A DNA stretch of 64,000 nucleotides, taken from assembly GCF_900129685.1 (NCBI RefSeq), contig NZ_FQWM01000003.1, positions 1 to 64,000 of the forward strand, given 5' to 3'. This DNA comes from Cognatishimia maritima (GTDB lineage: Bacteria; Pseudomonadota; Alphaproteobacteria; Rhodobacterales; Rhodobacteraceae). A program made the position numbers and the translations under genes. Below the pieces are notes generated by a model, which did no database searches, had not been told where the DNA came from, and saw only the letters and a list, made by a program, of their open reading frames with translations. Each line of letters opens with the position of its first letter. Positions within the stretch are counted from its first letter, which is position 1. Below are positions 62,162 to 64,000 of this stretch, in pieces.

Positions 62162-62503
62162 CTAGCAGAGGCTCAAACAGCTGAATCTATCGCTCCAAGC
62201 ACCGTCAGAAGGTCAATTGTGCCATTGGTTGCATGGGTTTAGCCAATACCGTCCAAACAATTCTCATGAGTGGCTTGAAACACGAGCTCGTAGACTTAAT
62301 GCAATAAAATCAAAGTCTTGCGCTTATCTTGATGTGACTGTACGAATTGGTGCTGTGGATAACTTTCACACTACATCTAGATTCTTCTTGCCGGACTCAC
62401 TGGATCGTGGCATTCCCGTTCTGACGGTAAAACGCGTCAGACACGCTGTACACCGTCAGAATGACCAAGAGCCTCAACAGAGGCCGAGAATGGGCGGCAG
62501 GAC
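62162..62503. promoter_or_regulatory. repA upstream region with three copies of ACCGTCAGAA
   Basis: ACCGTCAGAA occurs at 62201-62210 and 62452-62461 and inverted at 62419-62428; the last two form an inverted repeat with a 23-base spacer. Placed directly before repA, it is a good candidate for autoregulation or a partition site. No gene was seen in the interval. Confidence 0.55.
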
Positions 62504-63703
62504 ATGGATGATCGTAACGTTGGATACACGCAAGGCATAGGCTCTTCCGACATCGGAGCATTTGCAGACAATCTGGCGGAATCTTTGGATCGCCAGATGA
62601 AGATCGCTTTCGAACCCGAAGAACGAAAGTCCCTGCGCCGTTTCAGTTCTACCGAAGTTGCCAGCCTCTTGCGCGTGAGCACATCCAACCTGCGCAACCG
62701 GCACAAGGACGGCAGCTTCCCGGAAGTGCATACAGACAACCGCGGACACCGGTTCTACACAGCCCAAGAGATTGATGAGTTGCGCGATGTTCTTGGACGC
62801 ACTGGAAAGAACGCAGAAAGTTACCGTCCTGGTCGACGTGAGGGCGATCGTCTCCAGGTTATATCCGTCGTCAATTTCAAAGGCGGATCGTCAAAAACGA
62901 CAGCAACGATACATCTTGCACAACGGTATGCCTTGCGAGGCTACCGAGTATTGGTTTTGGATCTCGATCCACAGGCAAGTCTGACCACTTTTTTCGGTTT
63001 TCGGCCTGAGCTCGAGTTCGCTGAAGGCGGCACAATCTATGATGCTCTGAGATATGAGGAGCAAGTTCCACTCTCCGACGTCATCCAAACGACCTACTTC
63101 CACAAGCTCGATATGGTTCCGGCGGGCCTAATGCTCTCGGAATACGAAACTGAGACGGCAAACGCCCTCGCCCGTCGGGTGCAGCCCATATTTGCGGAGC
63201 GCCTAGCCTTGGCGCTCGAGGAAGTTGAGGCGAGTTACGACATCGTGCTGATCGACTGCCCGCCTCAACTTGGCTTTCTGACCCTAACGGCGTTGGCAGC
63301 CTCGACGGGACTCTTGGTAACGGTCGTGCCAGGCATGCTCGACATTGCTTCAATGAGCCAGTTCCTGAAACTTGCTTCGGAAACGGTAAAGGCTGTCGAA
63401 GAAGCCATTGGCAAGCGCGTTACATGGGACTTCGTAAAGTTCTTGATCACGAGATACGAGCCGTCGGACGGGCCTCAGACCCAGATGGCGGGCTACCTGA
63501 GATCGATCTTGGCCGGACAGGTCATGACTGAGCCAATGCTGAAGTCTACAGCAATCTCGGACGCCGGCATGACCCAGCAAACCGTCTACGAAGTTGATCC
63601 GAGCCAGTTCATCAGGAAAACGATTGATCGCGCCCTAACCAGCGTGAACGGCGTTGGCGATGAGTTGGAACAAACAATTCAAATGGCATGGGGGCGTCGC
63701 TGA
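62504..63703 (+). CDS. repA: Plasmid partition/replication ATPase RepA (ParA family)
   Basis: 399 residues. An N-terminal MerR-like winged helix (FSSTEVASLLRVSTSNLRNRHKDG) precedes a ParA domain with the deviant Walker A VVNFKGGSSKTT, LVLDLDPQASLTTFFG and VLIDCPPQLGFLTL. The combination is typical of RepA of repABC plasmids, where it drives partition and represses the operon. Its stop overlaps the next start (TGATG). Confidence 0.92.
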   Translation: MDDRNVGYTQGIGSSDIGAFADNLAESLDRQMKIAFEPEERKSLRRFSSTEVASLLRVSTSNLRNRHKDGSFPEVHTDNRGHRFYTAQEIDELRDVLGRTGKNAESYRPGRREGDRLQVISVVNFKGGSSKTTATIHLAQRYALRGYRVLVLDLDPQASLTTFFGFRPELEFAEGGTIYDALRYEEQVPLSDVIQTTYFHKLDMVPAGLMLSEYETETANALARRVQPIFAERLALALEEVEASYDIVLIDCPPQLGFLTLTALAASTGLLVTVVPGMLDIASMSQFLKLASETVKAVEEAIGKRVTWDFVKFLITRYEPSDGPQTQMAGYLRSILAGQVMTEPMLKSTAISDAGMTQQTVYEVDPSQFIRKTIDRALTSVNGVGDELEQTIQMAWGRR

Positions 63704-64000
63704 TGGCCCGAAATATCTTCAATCAGCCTCCAAAGGACGAGAAGGAGAGCGCGGCCTCCTCCCCTACCCCGCCAAAAGCGGCAAAACTGCCAGGATCTGT
63801 TGGCGGCTTGCGCGACTCTTTGCGCGAGATCACCGCGAATTCCATTCGGGACATCGAGCCCGATCAGATTGACATGGATGGTCTGCGCGATCGGTTGGTT
63901 CTGGAGGATTCCAGTATTGATGAGTTGGCCGAAAGCATTCGCAAGCATGGGCAACAAGTGCCGATTATGGTCCGACCATCAGCGCAACCGGACAGATACC
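63703..64000 (+). CDS. repB: Plasmid partition protein RepB (ParB family), N-terminal part
   Basis: The first 99 codons; the rest is beyond the right edge. After a variable tail, SVGGLRDSLREITANSIRDI leads to the ParB core ELAESIRKHGQQVPIMVRPS, the arginine-patch region that binds nucleotide in ParB proteins. Start at the TGATG overlap with repA. Expected partner: a repC replication gene to the right. Confidence 0.9.
   Translation, partial: MARNIFNQPPKDEKESAASSPTPPKAAKLPGSVGGLRDSLREITANSIRDIEPDQIDMDGLRDRLVLEDSSIDELAESIRKHGQQVPIMVRPSAQPDRY

Noticed and set aside
1-64000. CRISPR arrays, tRNA or rRNA genes
   Set aside because: No regularly spaced direct repeats and no cloverleaf-like or rRNA-like stretches were noticed on either strand.

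Overview
This window looks like part of an extrachromosomal replicon (plasmid or chromid) of a marine Roseobacter-group or related alphaproteobacterium. The right end carries a RepA/ParA gene overlapping the start of a RepB/ParB gene, the order used by repABC replicons. A serine resolvase and a DUF1612/HTH_13-type DNA-binding protein lie next to it. The gene families, the many solute importers and LysR regulators, and the dense insertion-sequence (IS) debris all fit that group. The host assignment is inference.

Layout. 0-5.7 kb: the start of a sulfatase, a PNPOx-like/ferredoxin-reductase fusion, a GST and a LysR regulator, flanked by IS debris. 5.7-21.3 kb: a basic-amino-acid/opine-type ABC importer and a catabolic operon (ureohydrolase, two M20 deacylases, a Gdx-type guanidinium exporter, ornithine cyclodeaminase, a DMT exporter, a cysteine hydrolase). 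Two paralogous GcvA-type LysR genes sit at the divergent promoters. A YjiH-like membrane protein, a dead guanidinobutyrase fragment, RidA and a second ornithine cyclodeaminase/mu-crystallin homologue follow. 21.4-24.6 kb: three nested IS elements. 24.7-39.7 kb: a MocR regulator and one long same-strand cluster encoding a 7Fe ferredoxin, a molybdopterin oxidoreductase, a sugar/polyol-type ABC importer with two different ATPases, an FprA-type ferredoxin-NADP reductase and a cupin; an aldehyde dehydrogenase is divergent. 39.8-43.4 kb: two decayed IS3-family elements and a Tn3 transposase relic. 43.5-50.8 kb: allophanate hydrolase, two DUF1989 proteins resembling carboxyguanidine deiminase subunits, a complete polar-amino-acid ABC importer and a divergent LysR gene. 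50.9-52.9 kb: IS relics and a LysR pseudogene. 53-61 kb: a visibly more GC-rich block (Dps, a flavin disulfide reductase, LysR, DUF1348, GST, a second PNPOx-FNR fusion, a 56-residue coiled-coil protein, MOSC). 61-64 kb: resolvase and repAB.

How the genes may work together (inference). Two regions point to guanidino/ureido nitrogen. The first imports a basic amino acid or conjugate, deacylates it, removes urea and cyclises ornithine to proline, with a guanidinium exporter in the same operon. The second would turn carboxyguanidine into allophanate and then into ammonia and CO2, but the guanidine carboxylase normally paired with it is absent from the window. The 27-40 kb cluster looks like a complete uptake-and-oxidation route for an unknown small organic compound through a molybdoenzyme, with electrons passing through ferredoxin to NADP. 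The GST/PNPOx-FNR/LysR set occurs twice, once at each end.
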